Assembly (NCBI GenBank): GCA_030737875.1
Contig: CM060910.1
Coordinates: forward strand, 611,953,303-612,017,302
Direction of reading: 5' to 3'
Source of the DNA: Allium sativum
Taxonomy: Eukaryota > Streptophyta > Magnoliopsida > Asparagales > Amaryllidaceae
Length of the DNA stretch: 64,000 nucleotides
Shown here: positions 26,101 through 36,400 of the stretch, piece after piece
Layout of the letters: each line of letters opens with the position of its first letter
How positions within the stretch are numbered: position 1 is the first letter of the stretch
The notes under the pieces: generated by a model
Databases searched by the model: none
Seen by the model: the letters and a program-made list of their open reading frames with translations, nothing else
What the model was told of the DNA's origin: nothing
Position numbers and translations under genes: made by a program

Positions 26101-28446
26101 AAGTGAATATCGTTTAAAGGAAATATTTTTCAAATGAAATATCTCTAAAGGAAATTTAGATTTTGAAAAATGAATCCAGATTAGAAATTGAATGAATAGG
26201 GAAATGAGTAATCGTTTTAAAAGAAAACGATGAGTTTTACTTCAAAATTCGGAATATAAAATAAAGTGTGATAACATTTTGTAGGCCGGAACGGTTATAA
26301 AGGAATTTGGTAATGATTAATGAAGGATAAATTCAAAAGTGAATTTGGAAATTGAATTAAGCTGAAATGGTTGATAAATTCCGAAGTTTGGAATATAAAT
26401 CAAATATAGATTATTTGATAGAGTTATTTATTGGAATTCGATATATTATATCGAATTTAGGGAATTATTTATTTTTACTTTCCGTTTGAATCAAATTTAA
26501 TTATTTATTAATTTACTAATTAATTTATTTATTGAAATTAATAAGTACAAGTTATATTTTTATAAACCAAATATTTGGAAACAGCGATTATAACGCTACC
26601 GTTATAATCAATGTCTTTTTTTGTAAAAGAAGTGGATTCTTAGATTGAATCTGAGAGCCGCGTAAGTGATATTTTGTTGAAATTGTGAGCTTTGACTATT
26701 TCAAAGTTGAGAATGTTGTTCAATTAAGGTCTGAGAGGTAATTATACCCCAACTTGATTGATTTCAGGATTGATGGAGGAATGGTTAAGGTTCGATAGTG
26801 AAGATTGGTTAGCAATATAGTTAATTAATAAATGATTAATGGTTTGTGTTAGAATAACGAGGATTTATAACATCGCGTTAATTTAAAGGATTTTGAAACG
26901 TTTCCCCAAATAAAATGAGTGATATTTCCTCGAATAAAGAAAATAGGACATTGGAAATGTTTTCCAAGAATCAAGAGAGAAAATAGAGCTTTGAAAGGAT
27001 ACGAAAGATGGAAAATGGGAATTGGAAATGATAATACAATAAGGAATTGATTTAAAAATGGGCCAGTGTTGTTTGATGGTTGATCAATAAAATTTCCATT
27101 TGGAAATAGAATCGTTGGTTGTGTGGATGTTCCTTTGATAGTTAAATCACCGGCTATCAAAGTTTTAGTTTATTTTATACCTCCGTTGTCAATACGTAGA
27201 GACCGGGATCAAATTTATTATCTGAAAACCACTCCATATTGGCATAAGCGTTACGAATCAACTTATGCTGAAGATAATTGAAGACGGAGTTAAATGCAAG
27301 GGCTATTCTATTAATCCTAGGTAGAAATTGCCCAAGATGGATTGATGAAATGGTTCCTTCAGGTTGTCCAGTCCCAGAACAACATATATGGACGGATCTG
27401 ACAAGGTGGCATTCAAAGTAAATGGTGGCCAGATGTTCTGAAAAATAATCGTGACCTCAAGCCTCATCACCTGGGAAATGACAGAAATCAGGCAGGCAGC
27501 ATGGCCAAGTAGGTCATTCCCATTAGGGGTATTATCACCTGATCTAGAGATTGATTTACTTCTTATTCTATTTGTTGTTGTATGCTTCAGTAACGGTTGC
27601 TAATCACAACCGTTGGTGATAATATGCTCGGCACACTCAAGTTAAATGAGTGGCTAGCCATGTGTGGTCGGGTTGCAAGATGTTCTTGTTGAACCCCAGC
27701 GTATCCTATCTAGAGTACACTGGTCAGAAGGTGGTTCCATACATTGTCATAGTCGGAAATCCAATCTCCAGTAAGTGCCATGTGGTTTTTGATTTTATAT
27801 TATATATGGAGCGTGAGATGCAAGCGTTCCACTAGATTGCTATTTATTTGATTTAGACACTATTATAATATCATCGGATTTTAATATCAAAAATGTTTTG
27901 GTTATCGTAAGGTAAAAACCATCGGTGTTTATGTGTGGATCGGTCTTGAAAGTAAAACAAATGGTTGGAGTTTACTCACACCAGTCCCATGACTGACCCA
28001 GAGTTTATTTGTTTTGTTTTACCCAAAACTCTTGGGTACCCAAATTTGTACGGGCAGTCAATTAGTCGGGATTTTTCGAATTCACTTGGAGGATCTTGTA
28101 GCAGGAGGCTTAACCAGTTAGCTATAGACTATTATATTTTCCACTGTGTATTATTTTGTATCTGGAAACAGGTGTTTATAACTGTTCTAGGAATATTGTT
28201 GTGCTCTGATGATGGTATGTATATACAATTAATGATTTGTATTTCAAAAGCTATGTTATATAATATATTTTATTCTTTACGCTGAGAGATTTTTGTTCTT
28301 CGTTTTCTTCTATTTTGATTTCTCTTTCTTTATATTTTCTCATCCTCAAACTTCTTTCTACTAATGATTCGTATTTCTATGTAATTTGGGATGGACGTAT
28401 AGTGTTATTAGTCAACCGAGAGGGTACGGAAATTCGGGACATTACA
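23146..28446 (+). repeat. 5' LTR of E3 (5301 bp)
   Basis: Begins TGTAACGACCCAAA and ends GGGACATTACA. The last 107 bp recur at 29622-29728. It carries family-shared inverted repeats at 25569-25590, 27133-27162 and 27670-27696. A GC-richer island at 24230-24560 contains a 96-codon ORF (24278-24568, Gly/Trp-rich) with no recognised similarity. Confidence 0.88.
23913..23920 (+). promoter_or_regulatory. Putative TATA box of E3 LTR
   Basis: TATATAAT about 770 bp inside the LTR, just ahead of pyrimidine-rich then GC-richer sequence. Comparable placement to the TATA boxes of the family A LTRs. Sequence-only inference. Confidence 0.4.
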
Positions 28447-28448
28447 TT

Positions 28449-28460
28449 TGGCATCAGAGC
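28449..28460 (+). promoter_or_regulatory. Primer-binding site of E3
   Basis: TGGCATCAGAGC, one mismatch from the initiator Met-tRNA complement, two bases after the LTR end. Confidence 0.88.
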
Positions 28461-29621
28461 TGAAGTTTGAGTAGTAGCCTTGGCTCTGTGGAGTAACTCA
28501 ATAGAGTTAGGGTTAGTAATACCCTAGATTGTGTTTGAGTGTATATATATAAGCACATATTTGTAGATTTGATATAAAATTGTTTTATATTGTGTTGACT
28601 GGTTTGTTGAGTGGTTTATGGATTCTGGTCGATACAGAATGTACAACTGTATCGATAGGTGTTTTTAAACTCTCAAACAAAGCAATTCGATACAGTATTG
28701 TTTTAAAAATGGGTAAATGAATTAGTTTTGCCCAAAAACTATTTCTGATATAAAAGATATAATTTTTGAAATCTTATAGTATATAGATGGGTTGGTTGTT
28801 ATTACAATCAAATGAAACTATAAAATATTGAACTAGTTATATATAACCAAATATAATCTATATATGGATAATGTATACAACTAAGATAAACTAAAATTAG
28901 GTTCAAACCAGATTTTGAATTTAAATCCCGGGTGCTTAGAAAATATTTTCTGAAATTAAAGGATATAGCGTTGCTTTGAAGGATTTTTGAATAAGAATGG
29001 TTTTTAATGGATTTTGAAAATGATTAAGCACTGAAATCACTTCAGTGGTGAGAAAATAATTCTGATAATGGATCGCGGCATTATCGGTATTCATTTTCAG
29101 GTTTTTGAGTGACGGGTTGCTACCATAATAATTCGTTAATGGAAAATTTGTTTGAAAAGCACAAATTGATTTAAAAATTCAAATATTTTGAATTCCAGAA
29201 GATTACAAATATATGTATACGATTGTATGATTCCAAACCAATTTGGGAACAAAACTCAGAATTTTGAATTCTAGAATTAAAATTTTAACTTGTGTAAGTT
29301 GAATGAATTGGAATCGTGTAAGCAAATCAAATGGATTTATAATTCAACTTAAGTTAAATAGAATTACGTGTATTGAAAATCATTGGAATCTGAGTAAAAT
29401 AAAAATTTGTGTGGCTTGCAAATTGAAAGTGAATAAATTGATTAAAAATAAATTTGGTTAAATATAGATGGGTGGTAAATTGAATGTAAGCTATTAAATG
29501 AAAATCATTCAAACATAATGTTGTATAAATCCATTTAAATGGAGTTTGGTTGCAATTGAATGGAAACTTGGTTGAATAGATTTATAAGCTAATAATATAA
29601 ATTGAGTTGTTGTTTGTATTG
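28461..29621 (+). other. Internal remnant of E3, non-coding
   Basis: AT-rich sequence resembling the leader of E2 in reverse. No domain is visible. It ends at a deletion junction where TATCCTCTAACTTCTTTCTA (about 29621) rejoins the 3' LTR; the 5' LTR has a near match at about 28345. Confidence 0.7.
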
Positions 29622-29728
29622 GTATCCTCTAACTTCTTTCTACTAATAATTTGTATTTATGTGCAATTTGGGCTAGACATGTAGTGTTATTAGTCAACCC
29701 AAAGAGTACGGAAATTCGGGCCATTACA
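29622..29728 (+). repeat. 107-bp remnant of E3 3' LTR
   Basis: Corresponds to about 28341-28446, with about a dozen differences. It ends CCATTACA and is followed by the CAAAC duplication. Confidence 0.85.
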
Positions 29729-29733
29729 CAAAC
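29729..29733 (+). repeat. Right target-site duplication of E3 (CAAAC)
   Basis: Matches 23141-23145. Removing E3 and one copy restores a continuous reading frame across the junction in the host CACTA gene. Confidence 0.93.
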
Positions 29734-30396
29734 AAAGATGTTTAATGTCCATACAAGGGTGTATGACAAAAGAGTTGTAATTGGGCTGAACGAGTGTTCC
29801 AACCTGTTTCAGATGATGACAAAGTAACATTTGAATTGAGCAACTTTTTAGGAACATTGAAAAGGGATGTGCCACTTACTTATAAATCTTGGTCGGATGT
29901 TCCTAAAAAGTTGAAGAAAACTCAATAGAATTATGTTCAGGTAATCTATCGTTAACTATAGTGTAGCTGAAATTTACTTCAAATAAGTAATATTGATATA
30001 TTAACTATAATGTATCTGAATTATGATTTATTTATTCTTTTTAATCTTTAATTTATATTTTAGCAACGATATATTATTCCCAACGAATGTGAAAACTAGA
30101 TGTGGAAGTATATTCGTGACTGTTGGAGGGGGTACATGAGTCCCATAAAAACAGCTTATTATAAAGCTTATGAGACCGATGAGGAGAGGCTAAAAAACAA
30201 GTAGGACATCCCACTGGAGGACTTTAAAGTGCTCTTAAGGTATTGGGCAGATGAGGAGATTCAGGTATACGTACATATTATTTATTTCGCAACATAAATG
30301 AGTACTTGTTTTTTTGTGAGATATACGAGTACTTTGTTTTTTGTGTATTTTTTAGAAAAAAGCTAAGAAAAATTCTGAAAGTCGTAAGTCATATCA

Positions 30397-30410
30397 ACAC
30401 ACACACACAC
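30397..30410 (+). repeat. (AC)n tract causing a frameshift in the CACTA gene
   Basis: An AC run lies immediately before GPKSFAQLRHKM of the Transposase_24 domain. The frame entering the tract (ending KSYQHTHT) is not the frame leaving it, so a length change here is the simplest cause of the shift. Confidence 0.7.
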
Positions 30411-32289
30411 CGCTGGTCCAAAGTCATTCGCCCAGCTTCGTCATAAGATGGTATGTGATACTTTACAGTTGTTTATTAATTATAGTTTTCTAGATGAGAT
30501 AACGTGGTAGCTATTGACATAAAGTTGTTATCCTAGATGCTTTTTGACTGAAGAAAGTTTATGATAAACAATCTAAGGATACACCATCCGATGCAGCACT
30601 TTTTCTTAAAAGTCGTAAGAGAACAGATGGACGTGAGTACGTGTCTAGTCCTGAAGTAATGAAGTACAAGATTAAAAGTAATAAATTTGTTTTGTAATAA
30701 TTTTGTTTTGTTTTGTACATAACGCACGTTGTTCATGTCTTGCTGATGTGCATGTTTGCTCATGAACTGTATGTTTTATTTTGCATGCTACATGCTATAG
30801 TATAGATTCCATTTTGTAGATGTGTCAACTTGTCAATGAGCAATATTAAAATAAATATACAATTTTGATCCCTATGTATGATTAAAGCCAAACACGGGTT
30901 TCTTTGCTTTCTTTATATAATGAATGATTTTCTATCATAGATTAAAATAAAAATTTAGTCTGCTTAGGCATATTAATGGTGGCTACTGAGTGCCACTGTT
31001 TGAAGCACATAACGACTGTATTTTTTATTTTTCAAATATTTACACTCGAGCCTTGTTATATGAAGGTCAAGCAGTGGAAACTGGCTAAAATATACGGGAA
31101 TTTTGTTCGCTAATGATGTAGTAAACTGGCTAAAATGCCAATAGGATTGCACATTTCATAAAACAATTAGAAAGCAAGCTCCCATGAAGAGTCATATGCA
31201 CATTTGTTGAAACACTTTCTGAACTTGAGTTTCGCACCAGTAACCTTGTGCACTTGTGCTCTGTGCATGCACTTGTGACATTTGTGCACTTGAAATTGTT
31301 TTCATGACATTTGTGCACTTGACATCGAGATGGACATGTAAAACCATAGCTTGATTATACATGTAACATTCTAATTGAATCATGCTGCTTTTAAAAAAAA
31401 ATTATCATAAAACATTTGTGGCTGTCGATAAAGACGTCCTTCCGTTATCTCTGCATTATGAATGTGGCTATGCATATGCCTTGTACTTGCCTATAACCAT
31501 ATAACGATGTCTGATCAAAACGTACATTTTTTTTCTAGTTTTTACCATTATATATGTACAAAATGTTTTTCTAATTACATGCACTCAAACAAACTATTTT
31601 CCAAAATGTGGCCTTCTCTGCATATGTAAGCATTTATTATAGAGTAATTTGCTGCATTCTCTCCATACGTAAGCATTTACTGCTTTCACTCCATGTAGAA
31701 GCATTTGCTGCATTCTCTGCGTTTACTGTGGGGTAATTTTAATGTGGCTTTATTTTGTAGGACTTACTTCAAAAGGCAATGGCCAGTGGAGAAATAGGAA
31801 GTACTGTTGATACAGTAATTTTGAATAGAAGATCACATGATCATCCTTTTCTTATAGAAGGCATGCAAAGTATACAAAAAAATCAGCCGAGGCTCTTACA
31901 AATGCTTATATAAAGGACTTAAGGCAAAGGCTTGTTGAAGAAATGGAAGCACAGCTAGAATCCAAGATTAATGGAAGGTACAAGAGAATTTGGCATGGGT
32001 GCTTAAAAAAATTAGGCGATGCTAACCTGGAGTTGAATATAGACGTACTAATTTCCATAACCATGTCCAGTGACAATGAAAATCCACCTGGAGGTAATAG
32101 CTCTGAGTCTCATTTATGAAAATCTGATTGTAGTTGTTAACTTTATGAAAATCCGACTGTAGTTGTTGACAAATTGTGATGTTTATTGTGTACTACGTAT
32201 TATGATGTTTATGCAAGTTATAAGTACTGTACAAATTGTAATGTGTACTGTGTATTATGCAAGTATTTATGTGATATTGTGCCTTTTAA

Positions 32290-32600
32290 TGTCTTTTCAG
32301 TGTAGTGTTGCAGTAGCGTCAGTGTACTGTTGCAGTAGCTTTAATATAGTGTTGCCATCGAGTTATAAATGTTGCTGAAATAATGTTGCAATAGCCATAC
32401 AGGGTGTTGCCGCAGGGATGGTATTAGATTGGGGCGCGGGTTTAATGGGCCTCACATTGTGGGACCCACAAAATATATAAATAAAATTAATATATGTAGC
32501 AACATTATTGGATGTTGCTACAGACACCCAAAGACGTTGTTATAGACCTAAATAGGAATCTATGGTAACAATATTTATTGTGTTGTCGTAGATAGTTAAA
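32290..32600 (+). repeat. CACTA right subterminal repeats
   Basis: At least eight TGTTGC / GCAACA words in both orientations (for example about 32307, 32328, 32350, 32371, 32383, 32402, 32499, 32513). The density and position match the subterminal accessory-protein binding region of CACTA elements. Confidence 0.65.
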
Positions 32601-32705
32601 ATGTCGCCTTTGAGGTCTGCAGCAATGGTGAAAATTGCATCACCCTAAAAACCTAGCCAAAGACCTATGCCAGCATTTTTTGGGCCTGTGCCAACAATTT
32701 TTTTG

Positions 32706-32734
32706 CATTGCATCAGGCCGTTTATGGTATAGTG
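32706..32734 (-). repeat. CACTA right terminal inverted repeat
   Basis: Ends GTTTATGGTATAGTG and is the inverted partner of 20664-20692. The CAC duplication follows at 32735-32737. Confidence 0.9.
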
Positions 32735-33492
32735 CACCTAACCCAAATTAGTTTTACTTACAAATTTATTACTATTTTATTATAGTTACCTATGTTTTCA
32801 ATTTCCTTATTGATATTAAGTTTTAATATATTTATAGTTTTATATTTATACTTTTATATCATTTTATATTTAGATTTTAATCATTTTCCTAAAGTCATTT
32901 TAAAATATATTTTTACTTAATATACTTTATTTCAATACAAAGGAAAATATTTGGTTTTAACTCTGGAATTTCCATAATTTATTTAAACATTGTTTGATTT
33001 AGTTTAAAATTTTATTTTTTGATTTTTCATAAAGGGATGCCTGCATCATACTTTATGTATGTCGACATACTTACAGTTGACTTGTTTTTAAGTCTTGAAA
33101 AGTTGTACCTTTTGAATTCAAACCTTTTCTGAAAGGTTGTGGCTGTGGGAAAAATATAAATACCTTCCAGAATTTGAAATTTTAATCATTTTTCATCTCC
33201 TTCTTTTTTTCTAATCATACCACCATTATTCCTCTTAATTTCTTAACTTTCTAGACTTATACTCTACTGATTTCAACAGAAATTGTATCATTATTCTTCT
33301 CTTTCAATTCTAAATCAAACTCTCTCTGAAATTCAAGTGATACTCAAGAGTTATAAGCTATTTGTAATCAAACATAACAAGATCAAGTCTTATCGAGTCA
33401 ACATTACAAAAACTGATAAGAGAAGGGTGTGATCTTGTTCTGTATAAAGGCATGCAGTTAAAGTGCTTAGCGGATCCAATGCGGTGGAGGTC
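32735..33492 (+). other. Old retroelement remnant with promoter-like sequence
   Basis: AT-rich sequence that continues element C after the CACTA, or belongs to another old LTR. A GGGAAAAATATAAATACC stretch near 33148 resembles a TATA box followed by a CT-rich leader (33190-33320). No ORF with recognisable domains. The last 50 bp carry AGCGG words continued at 40035. Confidence 0.35.
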
Positions 33493-33497
33493 CAAAA
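33493..33497 (+). repeat. Left target-site duplication of solo LTR (CAAAA)
   Basis: CAAAA before TGTAACG; identical CAAAA at 40030-40034 after the LTR. Confidence 0.92.
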
Positions 33498-36400
33498 TGT
33501 AACGAACAGGGATTTTCGACCTCGAAAATCGACACAAAACACCATGTCGAACATTCAAGCATCGAAAACACCAGAACGTTATTGAAAGAATTTAGAGGGT
33601 GAGGTAAGAAAGAAAGAAATATTAGAACAGAAGAATAAGAAGAATTAACACAACACAGAGTCTCACATCGCAGCGGAACAAAGTATAATATACAAATAAT
33701 TTTATTAAGAGCTTGAAATAAATGTTACAACATCAGAGTACATTAATAAAACTGGATAGTTATAACGACCTGTCCTCATATAACACACAGCGGAACAATG
33801 ACGGTATAACAGCATACATCTGAACTCCTTTAGCTCGTCTTTTGGACTTCAAAGCATCCGATAACCTGAACCTATACACCTGGTCTAACCCGAGCATTTA
33901 CAAAACACCGGGTCAGTCTGGTGAACCAGAGTGAGATAAACTCGCAAGGTTTTAAGGGGAAACATCCAACTTGATTTTAAAGTTCGAAAATCTTTTCGAA
34001 AGAAAAAGATAATCGTAAGACCAAATCCATACATAAATACGGACGGTTTTTACCTTACGATAACCCAAAACATTTTTGAAATCAATATCTTATTCTAAAA
34101 TTATTACAGTGTCTAAATACAAATAAATAGAATCTAGCGGAACGCTTGCATCTCACGCTCCGCATATATAGTATACAAGCAAAACCATAGGCACTTATTG
34201 GAGATTGGATTCCGACTATGACAAGGTATGGGACCACCTGCCGATAGTGTATCTCTAGAGGCGAATACACTAGGTACAACAAGAATGTCTTGCAACCCGG
34301 CCCACACATGACCAACCACTCATTTCGCTTGAGTATATCGAATGTATATCACCAACAGTTGGGCTTAAACCACCATTTCCCGAAAGGGACAGCATCGAAA
34401 ATAGATTAAAGAATGAAATGGATTTTCTCTAGAAAGGTGATTATACACCCTAATGGGAGCGACCCACATAGCCATGTTGCCTACTTGATTTTTGTCATTT
34501 CCCGGTTGATGAGGCTTGAGGTTATAATCGACCTTTGGAGCATCAGGTCACCGTTCACATTGTCCACACCAGTCATCCAGGAATAGGATAAACCAAAGGC
34601 ACTCTCCTACCACTTCCTAGGAATCACCCTATAGATTAGTAGCGAGTAGTCCTTGCAATCCATAGATTTCAGCCATGACAGAATCACAGTATATCTCTGG
34701 GGATCAGCAAGAGATTGTAAGTAACTCTTCCATTTTATGAAGATCTATGGTCTTCAATTGCTCCATCTCGATTAGCATCTTCGACGTATTCGTATTTATT
34801 GGTCGGAATGGTTTTCGAATATAAATTCGATTCTGGTCTTTTCGTACCAACAACGCATTGGACATGATTTTTGATAGTCGGTTCTTTCACTATCAAAATA
34901 AAAAACCATAAAAATAAATAGATCCATTGGTTTATTACACAGCACCACTTGGCCATACAAATAATATATCAGTTTTAATATATTAATATTCTCAGATCAT
35001 TTTGTTCATATACTTGGAAAAATATCTTAAACTCATATCCAATCTTCCATTACTATCATTTCAAAACATTTCTGCAAACATTATTAATTATATATAATTA
35101 GAAATCAATTCAACTTATCATCGTAAATAATCGTTATGAAATCCCCTTTTTGTTTCGTTATTTGGAAACACTAATCGTCACCTATTCTTTATGAATAAAC
35201 CCATTATAAAACTCATATCTTTATTTCGAATTTATCGTTATATTTTCACAAATCTTCCCTTATTCCTATGGGAATATCATTTCATATGCTCAAGCCCCTT
35301 TTTCTTCTGCTCCTTGGAAAATATCAATATACATTTCTTCAAATTCTTTTATTTTTGAATCTCATTATCTATCCTCAAAACTTCCAAATAATGTTGCATT
35401 ATATATTCTTAAAATAAATCTCTTTTAACATCTTTACCATTACAACTAATATCATCTTTCGATAATCCTGAAGTCGTTCAAGTTGGGGTATTCTAATTAC
35501 CTCTCAGACCTTGATCAACATTATTCTTATCTTAAGATAAATATGAATTGTAATTCAAAAACCAATATTCACTTTAATATCTACAATTACCCTTTCACTA
35601 TTTTATTTAACATACAGTTTTATAAACCATCTTACTTTTGAAATTTCCTTTTTATTATATATTATTATTATTACTAAATTTATTTAAATGATAAATAAAT
35701 AAATATCAACTTTTAAACCTTAGCTTCTTTAAACTGTTTGTTTCATTTATCCGGATTTTTATTACAAATCCTATTACTTGATCGCTTACCAATTCGATTA
35801 CGAAAATCCTTTTTCTAATCCTTTCATTCATTCCCTTCGGGAAATCTTATTTCAAAACTCATTCACTAAATGCCATCATTAAGTAACGTTAATTTAAAAT
35901 TAACTATTTAACTTCACATCTCCTTTTATAACTCGTTCATATAACTCTGGTTTTATATCAAATCCTCTTTCGCCTCGATTTCCTTTACTTAACTCAAATA
36001 TTAAGTAATTGTTTATTTATGCGTATCGTATTTGCTTAAAATGCATTTATAAATTAATTTACCAAACTTGGTTTAAATATGAACCCGTTCATAAAATCAC
36101 TTTGAAAATCTAGTTATATTTTAGTACTACTTCGATTTGGTTAAATGAATTTCATTTAAGAAGAAATTCCTTTAAATTATTATTAATTTACTTTATCATG
36201 AAATGGATAAATATTCAATTTCCTCTTCCTCTTTTTTTTTTAAATCTTATTAAGTTAAACCATTATTGTTAAATTATCTCATTAAATTGATCGGCACGAA
36301 CTAATTTAATTTAATAATCCATTTCAGTTAAAACAGTTGGCTTGATCCATTTAAACGTGATTAACTCATTGATCCACCCTAACTCGTCTTTTCCCATTTA

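Larger units (their letters stand above)
23146..29728 (+). mobile_element. LARD family B (E3), plus strand, inside the CACTA gene
   Basis: A 6583-bp element: 5' LTR 23146-28446, primer-binding site 28449-28460, about 1.2 kb of non-coding interior, and only the last 107 bp of the 3' LTR (29622-29728). CAAAC flanks it on both sides, so the outer boundaries are secure although the interior is deleted. It shares its LTR ends and long blocks with E2, in opposite orientation. No protein-coding domain was seen. The deletion removed the polypurine tract and almost the entire 3' LTR. Confidence 0.9.
21326..32119 (+). pseudogene. Broken CACTA accessory transposase gene (PB1-like and Transposase_24 domains)
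   Basis: A multi-exon gene read left to right and split by E3. A PB1-like N-terminal domain (21365-21620, with YVGG motif) is broken by a TAG at 21557. Further exons lie at about 22378-22612 (NLMRKNKLLASLG) and 22710-22990. The exon from about 23109 reads RRLRGQT and is cut by E3 at 23145; it resumes at 29734 and ends near 29940. The Transposase_24 core follows at about 30064-30266 (MWKYIRDCWRG, TDEERL) and 30355-30449 (GPKSFAQLRHKM), then 30532-30690 and a C-terminal helix-rich exon 31761-32119 ending in TGA. Exon edges follow GT/AG signals and are approximate. Besides the insertion there are in-frame stops (TAG at 21557, a stop after NECEN near 30098, one near 30203) and frameshifts near 29795, 30405 and 31890. 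No function remains. Confidence 0.78.
20664..32734 (+). mobile_element. CACTA (En/Spm) transposon interrupted by LARD E3
   Basis: A class II element bounded by terminal inverted repeats of about 29 bp with four mismatches (CACTACGCCATAAACGACCT at the left; the right end is CACTATACCATAAACGGCCT in reverse). It is flanked by a 3-bp target duplication CAC (20661-20663 and 32735-32737). Subterminal TGTTGC-type repeats cluster at both ends. Without the nested E3 (23146-29728 plus 5 bp) it would be about 5.5 kb. It encodes the remains of a multi-exon Transposase_24-type protein but no visible DDE transposase (TNP2/tnpD), so it is a non-autonomous derivative now. Confidence 0.9.

Noticed and set aside
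31130..31383. Cys-rich short ORFs in the CACTA
   Set aside because: They arise from TGTGCACTTG repeats in an intron-like region, in two overlapping frames.
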